Shown: positions 25,834-35,535, counted from the first letter of the stretch. The stretch: DNA of 64,000 bases from Geobacter sp. (GCA_009684525.1 WKKR01000001.1:1355614-1419613), one strand, 5' to 3'. Numbers and translations are program-made. Notes: generated by a model not told the origin, from the sequence alone.

Positions 25834-25859
25834 GGGCCGTCTCCGGACGGCCCTTTTTT
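25834..25859 (+). terminator. Terminator after the octaheme cytochrome
   Basis: GGGCCGTC-TCCG-GACGGCCC stem and six T residues, 25 nt beyond the stop. Confidence 0.85.
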
Positions 25860-25897
25860 ATTATCCCTGACCCTTCTGAGCCCCTTGGATTCTTAAC

Positions 25898-25926
25898 TTG
25901 AGGTTGCTTTTGATATCCAATTATAT
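25898..25926 (+). promoter_or_regulatory. Possible promoter of ppiD-purC
   Basis: TTGAGG (25898), 17-nt spacer, TTATAT (25921-25926), about 64 nt before the ppiD-like start. The match to sigma-70 consensus is moderate. Confidence 0.45.
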
Positions 25927-25989
25927 TAGTATTCGCTGCTGTTGTTGCGTGTCATACCCCATATAATTCAACGAAGGAGTCACCACCAC

Positions 25990-27576
25990 ATGCTCGGCAT
26001 CATGCGAAAATACAAGGAATCAATCATTATCAAGATAGTCTTCGGGATTATCGTGACTACCTTCGTCGGCACCATATTTCTCGTCTGGGGCAAAGGAGAT
26101 AGCGATAAAGGCCCGTCGGGTTTTGCCGCACGGGTGAACGGCACGAAGATCACCCTTGAACAGTACCAGCGCAGCTATTACAACCTGCGAAACGTTTACG
26201 AACAGATCTACGGCCAGTCGCTCTCCCCTGAACTGGAAAAGAAAATGGGGTTGAAGAAGCTGGCCCTTGAAAACCTCATTGATGCCACCCTAGTTCGCCA
26301 GGAGGCAAAAAAGATGGGGATCAAGGTGAGCAAAGACGAGATTGCCGCTGCCATCGCTGCCACGCCATCGTTCCAGAATAACGGCGCCTTTGACTTTACC
26401 CTCTATCAGCAGATCCTCAAGGCCAACCGGCTGACCCCGAAGGATTACGAGGAAGGTCAAAAAGACGAACTGATGAGCAAAAAGGCCCGTCAGCAGATCA
26501 TGGACAAGGCACAGGTCACCGATGACGATGCTCTGGCCGCCTTCAAGAAACAGAACGACAAGGTAGACCTGCAGTTTGTATCCTTTTCGCCGGTAGAAGT
26601 CCGGAACGAAGTGAAACTGACCGAGCAGGAACTCGGCACCTACCTGCAGGGGCATCAGGAGCAGTTCAAGACCCCCGAGCAGATCAGCATCTCCTATCTC
26701 GTCCTCGATCCGGCAAAGGTATCGGGGAAGATATCGGTCACCGATGAAGAGGCGCAGGCATACTACCAGCGGAACATCGACCGCTATCAGGGCAAGGGGG
26801 GAATTCTTCCCTATACCGAGGTAAAGGAACGGGCCAAGGCCGACGCACTCAAGGCCAAGGCAGCAAAACAGGCATACGAAATGGCTGCCGACGCACTCAA
26901 CAAAAACATCAAGAGTGCCGACCTCGTAGCGGCAGCCAAGACGCTCGGAACCGGCATCGCCGAAACGCCCCTATTCACGGCAGCAACCCCGCCTGCCACG
27001 CTGGCCGGCGAAGCTGCCGTGCTCAAGCGCGCCTTCACGCTGAAGCCGGATGAACTAGGCGGCCCGGTGGAGACGCCAAAGGGGATCTACCTCATCAAGT
27101 TGAAAGAGAGAAAACCGGCTGCAGTCCCCCCGCTTGCCCAGATCAAGGCCCTGGTAGAGAAGAGCGCTGCCTCGGACAAGGCGCAGGAACTGGCGAAGCA
27201 GAAGGCCGAAGCGGCCTTGGCAGCCTTTGCCAAGAACAGCTCCCCGGCCAAGGCCCAGGAAACCGGTTCCTTCGGCTATTCCGACAAGTCACCCGTCATC
27301 CCCAAGATCGGCCCGTCACCGGAGATCATGGAAGCTGCCTTCAGCCTCACTGCCCAAGCCCCTGCTGCCAAGACCCCGTTCAAGATCGGCGATCGCTGGT
27401 ATGCCATCCGGCTGAAAAGCCGCATTGCAGCCGATACGGCCACATTCCAGCAGACCAAGGAACAGTTGAAAAAAGCCATGCTCCCGAAGAAACAGCAGGA
27501 AGTCCTGGATGCCTGGCTCAAGGAACTGAAGGCAAAGGCAAAGATCGAGACCAATCAGGCGCTGCTTACCGACTAA
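25990..27576 (+). CDS. ppiD: PpiD/SurA-type periplasmic peptidyl-prolyl isomerase chaperone
   Basis: This is an inner-membrane-anchored folding factor for exported proteins. The 528-residue product has an N-terminal anchor (IIKIVFGIIVTTFVGTIFLVW, about residues 13-33). A SurA-N-like chaperone region follows (VNGTKITLEQYQRSYYNL, LIDATLVRQEA), then a parvulin-like domain near residues 225-345 and a second partial one. Ala/Lys/Gln-rich helices surround them. The start at 25990 has AAGGAG upstream. Length is below E. coli PpiD (623). SurA-like variants are an alternative name. Confidence 0.82.
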   Translation: MLGIMRKYKESIIIKIVFGIIVTTFVGTIFLVWGKGDSDKGPSGFAARVNGTKITLEQYQRSYYNLRNVYEQIYGQSLSPELEKKMGLKKLALENLIDATLVRQEAKKMGIKVSKDEIAAAIAATPSFQNNGAFDFTLYQQILKANRLTPKDYEEGQKDELMSKKARQQIMDKAQVTDDDALAAFKKQNDKVDLQFVSFSPVEVRNEVKLTEQELGTYLQGHQEQFKTPEQISISYLVLDPAKVSGKISVTDEEAQAYYQRNIDRYQGKGGILPYTEVKERAKADALKAKAAKQAYEMAADALNKNIKSADLVAAAKTLGTGIAETPLFTAATPPATLAGEAAVLKRAFTLKPDELGGPVETPKGIYLIKLKERKPAAVPPLAQIKALVEKSAASDKAQELAKQKAEAALAAFAKNSSPAKAQETGSFGYSDKSPVIPKIGPSPEIMEAAFSLTAQAPAAKTPFKIGDRWYAIRLKSRIAADTATFQQTKEQLKKAMLPKKQQEVLDAWLKELKAKAKIETNQALLTD

Positions 27577-27642
27577 ACCGCTGCCGTACGGAAATCCCGG
27601 CATCAGAACATCCAACCTCGAACCATCCAGGGAGACGACGCT

Positions 27643-28533
27643 ATGTCCACAATAGTCCTGACCACTGATTTCCCCGATCTGAAACTGGCCGGACGCGGCA
27701 AGGTACGCGACATTTATGACCTTGGCGACGCCTTGCTCATCGTCACCACCGACCGGATATCGGCATTCGATGTCATCATGAACGAGGGAATCCCGGACAA
27801 GGGGTTCGTCCTGACCCAGATCTCCACCTTCTGGTTCCGGCAAATGGAGGATATCATCCCCAACCACATCATCTCCACCGATGTGGCAGACTTCCCCGCA
27901 GAGTGCCGCAAATACGCGGCACAGCTCGAAGGGCGCTCCATGCTGGTCAAAAAGGCCAAGCCCCTGGCTGCTGAGTGCATTGTCCGTGGCTACCTTTCCG
28001 GTTCGGGCTGGAAGGATTACCAGGCAACCGGCGCCATTTGCGGCATCAAGCTCCCCGCGGGGCTCGTGGAATCGGACAAGCTCCCCGAGCCGATCTTTAC
28101 CCCCTCCACCAAGGCCGAACTCGGCACCCACGACGAGAACATCTCATTTGAGCAGATGATTGAGCTGATGGGTGAGGAAACCGCTTCAAAGGTACGCGAC
28201 GTTACCCTGAAGATCTACTCCAAGGCCCGCGATATCGCCGCCACCAAGGGGATCATCATCGCCGACACCAAATTCGAATACGGCATCTATAACGGCGAGT
28301 TGATCATCATCGACGAATGCATGACCCCGGATTCCAGCCGCTTCTGGCCCAAGGACGGATACAAGCCCGGCGGCCCGCAGCCGAGCTTCGACAAGCAGTT
28401 TCTGCGCGACTACCTGGAGACCCTCGACTGGAACAAGACCGCTCCGGCTCCGCCGCTGCCGGACCACATCGTGGCAAAGACCGGCGAAAAGTACATGGAA
28501 GCGCTGGAGCGACTCACCGGCAAAGGGAAATAG
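27643..28533 (+). CDS. purC: Phosphoribosylaminoimidazole-succinocarboxamide synthase
   Basis: PurC joins aspartate to CAIR in purine synthesis using ATP. The 296-residue product has the SAICAR synthetase pattern: [55 protein letters not shown], and IADTKFEYG with the DEC..PDSSRFW signature. Length is typical of the longer (eukaryote/plant-like and many proteobacterial) type. It lies 66 nt after ppiD and may share its transcript. Confidence 0.96.
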   Translation: MSTIVLTTDFPDLKLAGRGKVRDIYDLGDALLIVTTDRISAFDVIMNEGIPDKGFVLTQISTFWFRQMEDIIPNHIISTDVADFPAECRKYAAQLEGRSMLVKKAKPLAAECIVRGYLSGSGWKDYQATGAICGIKLPAGLVESDKLPEPIFTPSTKAELGTHDENISFEQMIELMGEETASKVRDVTLKIYSKARDIAATKGIIIADTKFEYGIYNGELIIIDECMTPDSSRFWPKDGYKPGGPQPSFDKQFLRDYLETLDWNKTAPAPPLPDHIVAKTGEKYMEALERLTGKGK

Positions 28534-28560
28534 CTCCAAAGAAGGCACTTGCTGGATAAA

Positions 28561-28598
28561 CAAAAGCCCCGGCTCTGATGAGGAGACCGGGGCTTTTG
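28561..28598 (+). terminator. Bidirectional terminator between convergent genes
   Basis: Perfect 12-bp arms CAAAAGCCCCGG (28561-28572) and CCGGGGCTTTTG (28587-28598). They serve purC on one strand and the metalloprotease gene on the other. Confidence 0.85.
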
Positions 28599-28619
28599 TG
28601 CATTCGGGTGCTGTGCGGT

Positions 28620-29216
28620 TCAGGCCAGGAGGTCGACCGCCCCCCCTGCGGAAGAGGACGGGGAACTGTTCGCCTCGGCACCGGGCTGGGCCTGCGCCTT
28701 GGTCACCGTGGTGGTGGTGCCACCGGAAACGTAGGGCCTGCCGCACTCAGGGCAGATCGCGTAATGGATGGCAACGTTCTGCGACACCACCTCCCGATCC
28801 GATTCCTGGGCACGCACCTGCTCATGGTTGACGTGCTGCTGCTCGTGGGCGCGCACCATGGTTTCCGCCGCGCCCGGCGAAAGCCGGGTCGGACTCTGAA
28901 AGGAGACCGTGGCGTCGTTGGAGACATCCTGGTACTTGCGGTTGCTGCAGGTCTGGCATTCCTGCGGACCTGACGCGCCGCTTCCTTTGGGTGAACCGGT
29001 TACAGACGCCGCACTGCCACTGGTCGTGGTTGCAGCGCTGCCGGCTGCGAGGTCGCGCGCCTGGGCGCTGATGGTCACGCTATAGGAGAGACTGGCCGCA
29101 ACCGCCTGCTGCGGGAGAATCGTCGATCCTCCGGACTGCTGAGGCGTCAGGCCCTGCCCTGCTTGCCCAGCCAGCAGACCCTGTGGCGTCCCTTCTGAAA
29201 TGCCCTGAATTGCCAT
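28620..29216 (-). CDS. SprA-related putative zinc metalloprotease
   Basis: The product has about 198 residues. Its core reads CQTCSNRKYQDVSND, then ATVSFQSPTRLSP, then VRAHEQQHVNHE. It contains the HExxH zinc-protease motif (HEQQH) and a CxxC pair, as in SprA-related proteins (PF12118-type, from memory). A second CPEC lies near the C-terminus. The N- and C-terminal thirds are low-complexity Gly/Ser/Ala/Gln. No clear signal peptide is seen. The start is uncertain: another in-frame ATG at 29237 adds seven residues. Substrate unknown. Confidence 0.78.
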   Translation of the reverse strand: MAIQGISEGTPQGLLAGQAGQGLTPQQSGGSTILPQQAVAASLSYSVTISAQARDLAAGSAATTTSGSAASVTGSPKGSGASGPQECQTCSNRKYQDVSNDATVSFQSPTRLSPGAAETMVRAHEQQHVNHEQVRAQESDREVVSQNVAIHYAICPECGRPYVSGGTTTTVTKAQAQPGAEANSSPSSSAGGAVDLLA

Positions 29217-29311
29217 CGTCACACCCAACGCGAACATTCAGCTTGAATAACCGCAGAACATGAACAATATTACCAGAGAGCAGCGCAAAAACCAATTGGT
29301 GAATCAGTCGC

Positions 29312-30475
29312 TTATCCCCGTAGCGCCAACCGGCGGAAATATTCGGTGCGGCACCAGTTCTCCACCTCCACCAGGGCGCTGAAGGCCTCGGCAAATCCGG
29401 TGCGACCGATGGTGAATACGCCGTGACCGTACACCATTGCCCGTCCGGGGCCTGCGATCACCGGCGGCACCCGCTTGGCCAGACCGCCGGCACCGATCTC
29501 ACCCGCCACCACCGGCGTCCCCCCCATGATCCGCACCTTGGGGCAATCCTTCCAGCAGTCGGTGACCGGGCACCCTTCCTCTTCGCAGAGCATGCTCATG
29601 ACCACGGCGAACTTGGGATGGCCATGGAGGATCACCGCGGCATCGCTGGTCTCAAAGATACGGCGGTGTGCTGCCAGTTCGCTGGAGGCGGTGATCCCGG
29701 TGGTCGAGGTATTGCCGAAGGGGACAGGGTCGATGCACCCCGAGAGTTCATCCAGGCTGGCCGCGGTCTGGGATATGTAGATCATATCGCCGCAGCGGCA
29801 GGAGATATTGCCGAAGAACGAGTCGACCAGCCCCCGCTCCACTGTGTACCTGCCAACCGTCGTCACCTCGTCCAGGATCTCGTCCGGGTCCACGAGTGGC
29901 CCCAGCCGAAAGACGAGCCCCTCGGCGGTCAGCGGTCTCAGCCAGCCTGTGCGAAAGGCGGCAAATGCCTCCTTTTCGCCGGGGAGGCGAAACCCTTCAA
30001 CCAGCAGGTCTTCCAGGTACTTGACAAAGGTTGCATGGAACACGGATGAGTAGTTGATGTAGGCCTGCTCCACGGTGAGCGCACCGCTGGCAATGATCCC
30101 CACCCCCTCCACCACCACCCCCTTGCGGCTTCCGAGCAACTGTGCGATCCGGGCAGCAGGGTCGGCTTCTAGATCATTGGCACGCAGGAACGGGATGTCA
30201 TGGAGAAAGGTGCGGGTTTCCGTGTCGCGGGGCACGATGGCACAGTCTCCGGCCGGGGCGCGGGCCACCAGGAAATCGGCAAAGGGGACGGCAGGAGACG
30301 CCGCTACCAGGGAGAGGCAGTTGAGCCGGTCGAGGACACTGCCGGCAAGCCGCACCAGCGCAGGGTCGCCATCGGCCAGCAGCACATCATCCTTGGCCGC
30401 AATGGCTATGCGCCCCTCCAGCGCCGAGCGGTCGGCCAGGAGTTTCCCCGCATACTTGACGATCTGGTCCCTCAT
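29312..30475 (-). CDS. Class II aldolase/adducin-family protein
   Basis: The 387-residue product has the class II aldolase fold in the C-terminal half: GLVDSFFGNISCRCGDMIYI, then ILHGHPKFAVVM (zinc-ligand His pair) and a VYGHGVFTIG segment. The N-terminal half has AIVPRDTET and looks like a second, degenerate domain. It may act on a sugar phosphate; no substrate is evident. It overlaps the AOR gene by 4 nt, so the two products probably work in the same pathway. Confidence 0.8.
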   Translation of the reverse strand: MRDQIVKYAGKLLADRSALEGRIAIAAKDDVLLADGDPALVRLAGSVLDRLNCLSLVAASPAVPFADFLVARAPAGDCAIVPRDTETRTFLHDIPFLRANDLEADPAARIAQLLGSRKGVVVEGVGIIASGALTVEQAYINYSSVFHATFVKYLEDLLVEGFRLPGEKEAFAAFRTGWLRPLTAEGLVFRLGPLVDPDEILDEVTTVGRYTVERGLVDSFFGNISCRCGDMIYISQTAASLDELSGCIDPVPFGNTSTTGITASSELAAHRRIFETSDAAVILHGHPKFAVVMSMLCEEEGCPVTDCWKDCPKVRIMGGTPVVAGEIGAGGLAKRVPPVIAGPGRAMVYGHGVFTIGRTGFAEAFSALVEVENWCRTEYFRRLALRG

Positions 30476-32211
30476 GGCTGACGCTCCAGATAGGTCGGAT
30501 CGCTGAACGTCCCTTCCGGGGTCAGCCCCCTGATCCGGTAGTATTTCTGCAACTCCTCCTCAAAGCGCGCGCGATCGATGGGAAAGACCTCGATCCCTTC
30601 CCCGCTCGACCCGGGCTCGGCATAGAACCGCTCCGGCAGCCGGTCATCCGCCGTAGTGAAGCCGTTTTCGCAGTTATACCACCGCTCGGTGAGATAGATC
30701 CGCTCGCCGATCTCCTTCAGCGTCTGGGGGGTGAATTCCGTGCCGGTAGTGGCGCTGAGCAGCTCGGCATACTCCTCTAGGGTGGCGCCGAAGAAGGAAA
30801 ACTTGCAGGCGACCAGGGAGTCCACAGCGGCATTGGTATCCTCGGCGATCTTGATGATCCGTGCCTTGCCGGAAAAGGAAAAGCGGTCGGTGGGAACCGG
30901 CTTGCGCAGGATCTCGTGGGAGATGGGATAGGCGCGCAGGTGGCAGCCGCCGCGATTGCTGGTGCAGTAGGCAAGCGCCATGCCGTACGCCCCGCGCGGG
31001 TCGTAGGCCGGAAGCTCCAGCCCCTTGACGCTCATGGAGAGATCGGGCCGGCCCAGCTGCTCGGTCAGCCGCCGCGAACCGAGGGAGAGAAGTTCGCCGG
31101 CGCCACAGCGCCCGGCAGCGGCACGTAAGAGCGCCGGAACCTCTTCCGCAGAGGGGAACCGCCCCCGGATCTCCCCCCATGCGGAAAGGGTGGCTGCCGC
31201 GGTGATGGTGTCCATCCCCAGGTCGTTGCAAAGGGTGTTGGCCTTGACGATGGCAGCGAGGCTGGAGATGCCGTTCAAGGCCCCGAAGTGGGAAACCGTC
31301 TCGTATTCGGGGAGATGCTCCCCCTGCGGGGTGCTCTTCTTGCACTGGATCGGGCAGCCGAAACAGCCGTCGTTCTTCGCCTGGTAGTCGCGGAGGATGG
31401 CCGGGCCGGAGTAGTTGCCCGATGCAGGGAAGACGGTCTTGCGGAAGTTTTCGGTGGGTGCCATGCGCCGCTGCCGCATCAGGTCGACCAGGGCCGGGGT
31501 GCCGAACTGGGCAATCCCCAGTTCGCCGAAGATGACGGGCGAGGCCCTGAACAGGCGCATGACGTCCCGCCGGGCATGCTCGAACCGTTCGGCATCGGCC
31601 GGGGAAACGCTCCCGGCACCGTCCACGGTGACGGCCTTGAGCCGTTTTGCCCCCATGACCGCACCGAGCCCCCCCCGCCCCACCGAATTCCCTTCCCCCA
31701 TCATGATGTTGGCGAAGAGGACGCCGTTCTCGCCGGCAGGGCCGATGGTTGCCACGCTGCCGTGCCCTGCAAGCGCATGGACGGATTCCTTCACCTCCAT
31801 GCCCCAGAGGGTATCGGCAGGCAGGAACTCGGCACTGTCCCCGTCGATGGCCAGGGCCACCGGGGTCGGGCTCTGGCCGGTGATGAACAGGGCGTCAAGG
31901 CCCGCGGCTTTCAGGCGCCACGCAAACCTGCCGCCGGCGGAACAGTCGTAGATGGTCCCGGTGAGCGGCGAACGGGAAACCACGGCAAGACGTGCGGCTG
32001 TAGGAGCCGGGGTGCCGCAGAGCGGGCCGACGGCAAAGATCAACGGCATCTCCGGGTCGAACGGATCGAGCCGGAAATAGTCGCGCATCAGGCGCACCCC
32101 GAGCCCCCGCCCCCCCAGGTAGGCGTGCAGGAACTCTTCGGGGATCTCTTCCCGCCAGATGCGCCCAGAGGTCAGATCGACCTTCAGTATGGTTCCGGTC
32201 CAGCCGTGCAT
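30472..32211 (-). CDS. aor: Aldehyde:ferredoxin oxidoreductase (tungsten/molybdopterin type)
   Basis: AOR enzymes oxidise aldehydes to acids with ferredoxin and a pterin-bound W or Mo. The 579-residue product has the N-terminal AOR domain (GWTGTILKVDLTSG, AYLGGRGLGVRL) and a pterin-binding GPLCGTPAPTAARLAVVSRS region. Iron-sulphur cysteines are in GCFGCPIQCKK, with a further Cys beyond. C-terminal domains include EYETVSHFGAL and GLELPAYDPRG. The start follows the manC stop by 2 nt. Length is near the 600 residues usual for AOR. Long in-frame extensions upstream lie inside manC. Confidence 0.9.
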   Translation of the reverse strand: MHGWTGTILKVDLTSGRIWREEIPEEFLHAYLGGRGLGVRLMRDYFRLDPFDPEMPLIFAVGPLCGTPAPTAARLAVVSRSPLTGTIYDCSAGGRFAWRLKAAGLDALFITGQSPTPVALAIDGDSAEFLPADTLWGMEVKESVHALAGHGSVATIGPAGENGVLFANIMMGEGNSVGRGGLGAVMGAKRLKAVTVDGAGSVSPADAERFEHARRDVMRLFRASPVIFGELGIAQFGTPALVDLMRQRRMAPTENFRKTVFPASGNYSGPAILRDYQAKNDGCFGCPIQCKKSTPQGEHLPEYETVSHFGALNGISSLAAIVKANTLCNDLGMDTITAAATLSAWGEIRGRFPSAEEVPALLRAAAGRCGAGELLSLGSRRLTEQLGRPDLSMSVKGLELPAYDPRGAYGMALAYCTSNRGGCHLRAYPISHEILRKPVPTDRFSFSGKARIIKIAEDTNAAVDSLVACKFSFFGATLEEYAELLSATTGTEFTPQTLKEIGERIYLTERWYNCENGFTTADDRLPERFYAEPGSSGEGIEVFPIDRARFEEELQKYYRIRGLTPEGTFSDPTYLERQP

Positions 32212-32213
32212 GC

Positions 32214-33290
32214 TCACAGGTAGTGCGCCAATCCCCGTTTTTCCAGCTCTTCCACCACCTTCCGCACCTCCTGGGCCCTCTCCCTGGGGCAGACCAGCAG
32301 GGCATCGGCTGTATCCACCACCACCAGCCCCGAAACCCCCACCAGGGCCACCAGTTTGCCATTGCCGTGTATCAGGCACTCCCCGGCATCCACGGCCACC
32401 AGGGGGGTATCGTTCAATGCCACGTTGTCGTCGGCATCGCCAGGAATGAGCCCTGGCAGGGCGCTCCAGCTCCCCACGTCGCTCCAGCCGAAATCGGCAG
32501 GCACCACCTCGACCCGGTCGGCCTTCTCCATGACACCGTAATCGATGGATTGCCCGGCGATCTCCCCGTAAACTGAAGCGATCTGCGGTTTCAGGTCAGC
32601 AAGCTCCCAGATGTCGTCGGAGAAGACCAGTTTGTCCATGGCAGCGAACAGGTCGGGCATGTGGGTTGCCAGCTCTTCCAGGATGGTGGAGCACTGCCAG
32701 AGAAACATGCCGCTGTTCCAGAAAAAACGCCCTGCAGCCAGGAACTCCATGGCCCTTTCCAGCGACGGCTTTTCCACGAACCGCTTCACCGGATAGGGGC
32801 CGTTGCCGCGCAAGTCCGTATCCGCCTCGATGTAGCCATAGCCTGTTTCGGGCCGATCCGGAGTGATGCCGAGGGTCACCAGGTAGCCGTTGCGTGCGGG
32901 TTCCGCCGCCTGCAGGAGCGTTGCCCTGAAACCTTCCTCATCGATGATGAAATGATCGGCAGGAAGCACCGCCATGAGCCCCTGGGGGTCATGGCGAGCA
33001 ATGACGGCCGCGGCCAGCGCAATGGCAGGGGCGGTATTGCGCCCCACCGGCTCCTCGATGATCTCCAGGGGGACCCCCCGCACGAAAGCGAGCTGGGCAG
33101 CCGTTTCGGCAGCCTGTTCGACGTTGGTGACGACCAGTATCCGCTTCGGCTTGAGGGGGATGACGCGATCCACGGTCCGCTGCAACATGGACCTGCCACC
33201 GAACACCGACATGAGCTGTTTAGGCTGTTTCTTCCGGGAGAGCGGCCAGAATCGGGTTCCGGAACCGCCGGCAAGGATCACTATATACAT
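32214..33290 (-). CDS. manC: Mannose-1-phosphate guanylyltransferase
   Basis: This enzyme makes GDP-mannose for polysaccharide synthesis. The 358-residue nucleotidyltransferase has the signature LAGGSGTRFWPLSRKKQPKQ (residues 6-25), VLPADHFI, the FVEKP motif and a left-handed-helix tail. It lacks the C-terminal isomerase domain of bifunctional enzymes. The separate cupin gene at 35739 may supply that activity. It is coupled to the AOR gene, an odd neighbour. Confidence 0.92.
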   Translation of the reverse strand: MYIVILAGGSGTRFWPLSRKKQPKQLMSVFGGRSMLQRTVDRVIPLKPKRILVVTNVEQAAETAAQLAFVRGVPLEIIEEPVGRNTAPAIALAAAVIARHDPQGLMAVLPADHFIIDEEGFRATLLQAAEPARNGYLVTLGITPDRPETGYGYIEADTDLRGNGPYPVKRFVEKPSLERAMEFLAAGRFFWNSGMFLWQCSTILEELATHMPDLFAAMDKLVFSDDIWELADLKPQIASVYGEIAGQSIDYGVMEKADRVEVVPADFGWSDVGSWSALPGLIPGDADDNVALNDTPLVAVDAGECLIHGNGKLVALVGVSGLVVVDTADALLVCPRERAQEVRKVVEELEKRGLAHYL

Positions 33291-33341
33291 TGCTGGACTC
33301 CTGTGAGTGCTGATGCTGCGCGAGGACCGGCCGACAGTCGG

Positions 33342-34484
33342 TCAAGGCTGCTTGGGGAGCGTGAAGGTAAAGGTCGTACCGGCCGCCTTCGTGCTGGTAA
33401 AGCCAACCGTGCCGTGCAGATAGCGTTCGCCGAACAGCTTGACGCTGTAAGTCCCCATCCCCCGCCCTGACCCACCCTTGGTGCTGAAGGAACGGCGAAA
33501 GATTTGCAGCTGGATCGCGGGGGGGATGACCCCCTGGTTGTGGACGCGAAAGGTGACCGCATCGTCGTCATTGCTGCAGGAAAGGGTCACGGTCTCGCCC
33601 GGCTTGCTCGCCTCCAGGGCGTTCATCAGCAGGTTGCCCAGGATCCTCCGGACGATGTTGGCGTCGCTGATGATCTGACAGTCGCAGGTCTCGCCGAGAA
33701 CAAGCTGCCGCCCCTCGGCAATTTCATGGTTTGCATAGAGGATCTGCAGCTCCTGGGCAAGCTCGGGAACCGGGATCACCCCCAGCTCCGGCCTGAACTC
33801 GCCCCGCTCCGCTGCCAGCAGTTTGCGGTGATGCTGGATCTCTTCGATCAGCTTCTTGGAGAGCGCAAGGACCCACTGCTTATACTCGGTTTCCTGCTGC
33901 CGGTTCAGCACTATGCTGCCATTGAGCAGTTCCGCAACACCGTGGATGCCGCCGACCGTGTTGATGACATCGTGGAAGAAGAGCCGTTCCAGGACGCCCC
34001 GCCGCTTTTCCGCGCTGATGTCCTTGAGGACACAGACCGTAACCGGCGTTCCTTCGACAACAGCCGGCGTGGAGGTCACCTCCAGGTCGAGGGGGATCGA
34101 ATCCCGGCCGCCAACCGGAATATGGCACTCCTGGACATCCTGTTGTCCCGACTGCTGGCTGTGCAGAACCGATCGCAGGGTGCCGCAGACGCTGCAGTGC
34201 ATACCGGAGCCGCATCCCGCCGGCCCCTCCTGGGCAAACAGGCATCCGAGCGCCTCGCCGGGACGGCGACCGGCCACTTGGCCAGGATCGACCCCGAACG
34301 TACGGAAGAGATTGGCATTTGCCAGGAGAATCCGGCGCTCCCGGTCCATGACCATGGCAGCATCGGGAATCGCCTCCAGCAGGCTACGGAGATTGGCGCG
34401 CACACTGTCGGCCCAAGGCAGACCTCCCTCAGCCGCCGGCAGTGCATGAAGGTCGGTCGTTACTAGCGGCCCGTCACTCGGCAT
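33342..34484 (-). CDS. PAS-domain sensor histidine kinase
   Basis: The 380-residue cytosolic kinase has a PAS domain (about residues 30-140; LLEAIPDAAMVMDRERRIL). A cysteine cluster (CGSGMHCSVC), which could bind a metal or heme, lies inside that PAS domain. A dimerisation helix with phosphoacceptor His in LFFHDVINTVGGIHG follows. The ATPase domain has NLLMNALEAS, then a GSGRGMGTYSVK G-box. The ATG at 34484 has GGGGAG about 8 nt upstream and overlaps the PilZ gene by 11 nt. No response regulator lies next to it. Confidence 0.85.
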   Translation of the reverse strand: MPSDGPLVTTDLHALPAAEGGLPWADSVRANLRSLLEAIPDAAMVMDRERRILLANANLFRTFGVDPGQVAGRRPGEALGCLFAQEGPAGCGSGMHCSVCGTLRSVLHSQQSGQQDVQECHIPVGGRDSIPLDLEVTSTPAVVEGTPVTVCVLKDISAEKRRGVLERLFFHDVINTVGGIHGVAELLNGSIVLNRQQETEYKQWVLALSKKLIEEIQHHRKLLAAERGEFRPELGVIPVPELAQELQILYANHEIAEGRQLVLGETCDCQIISDANIVRRILGNLLMNALEASKPGETVTLSCSNDDDAVTFRVHNQGVIPPAIQLQIFRRSFSTKGGSGRGMGTYSVKLFGERYLHGTVGFTSTKAAGTTFTFTLPKQP

Positions 34485-35535
34485 AGCGGTCACTCCCCTT
34501 GCGATATTTCTCAACCCCCTTCTCGAAGGTTCGCTCGATCTCGTTCCGTTCGCTGCGGTGGCCATAATAGTCCATGAGTATGGGCGCAAGCCAGAAAGCG
34601 ATGCCTGCAAGCACGGCCGCCACGATCAGCGTCACGATTAACCGCTGGCGACGGAGTGCCGCCACTTCCCGTGCCGATATCTCCGGCTCCTCAAGGTGGC
34701 TGTCATTCAGCTTCCCTTTTTGCTGCTGGATCTGCTGCAACTGCTCCAGGGAGATGAAACGGATGATGCACTCCCGATCGCGCTCGTCGATGTGACTGTA
34801 ACGCATGCCCACGTAATGGAGGGGGTTGCCGCCGGGACTGGTGAGGACGGGGGTGCTCCAGACCACCTCCCCCACCACGTCGAGGGTGTTGGGCTTGGCA
34901 AAGGGGATGAAAAACTGCAGGGCAACCCGGTCGCCCGGACTGCAGCTCTGCGGCAGCTTCAGGCGGATGCCGCCGCCGCTGATGTTGACGGCCAGGGGCT
35001 GAAACTTCACCCGCAGGTCGTCGCGGGAAGACTCGAAACGGGCGCGCTGATCCGGCGTGAGCGGCTTCATCATCGGTACCGCCTCGTTGAGCTCGCTCCA
35101 CTGCCAGATCCTGAACAGGCGGGTCTCCTGCCAGCGCTCGCGGATCTCCCGGCCGGTCATGCCCCGACAGATCTGGAAGGCCATGGGGAGGTAGGTCCCG
35201 ATCCGATAAAAGTCACGCCGCTCGTAGACCAGCACCTCGCTGATCAGCCGCAGCGGGATGAGGCGACGGTTGTTATCACCGACCACGATGCCGCGGCAGC
35301 AGAGACCGGTCCCCTCCTTGCCCGTAACGAGCAGGAAGATGGTGCCGATCTCGATCCGCATCTCTTCGGGGAGGACGTCGCGGGAGAGCCGGATCTGGAA
35401 AAAATCCTGCTCCATCTCGACAATAATCCCCCATTCGCGGAACACCTGTCCGTTGGTCAGGGGGATGTCAATCCCGACCCGCATGCCGACGCGGAAATGC
35501 TGCGTGTAGTCGATGGTCGTCTCTTCCATGGTCAT
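34474..35535 (-). CDS. PilZ-domain c-di-GMP receptor with a C-terminal membrane helix
   Basis: The 353-residue product has a YcgR-like N-terminal beta domain (about 10-105). The PilZ c-di-GMP motifs are YERRDFYRI (RxxxR, about 111-116) and NISGGGIRL (about 190). A C-terminal membrane helix follows (LIVTLIVAAVLAGIAFWLAP), with a short charged tail. It could tether c-di-GMP sensing to the inner membrane. The overlap with the histidine kinase gene suggests joint regulation. An ATG two codons downstream is an equal start. Confidence 0.85.
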   Translation of the reverse strand: MTMEETTIDYTQHFRVGMRVGIDIPLTNGQVFREWGIIVEMEQDFFQIRLSRDVLPEEMRIEIGTIFLLVTGKEGTGLCCRGIVVGDNNRRLIPLRLISEVLVYERRDFYRIGTYLPMAFQICRGMTGREIRERWQETRLFRIWQWSELNEAVPMMKPLTPDQRARFESSRDDLRVKFQPLAVNISGGGIRLKLPQSCSPGDRVALQFFIPFAKPNTLDVVGEVVWSTPVLTSPGGNPLHYVGMRYSHIDERDRECIIRFISLEQLQQIQQQKGKLNDSHLEEPEISAREVAALRRQRLIVTLIVAAVLAGIAFWLAPILMDYYGHRSERNEIERTFEKGVEKYRKGSDRYAE

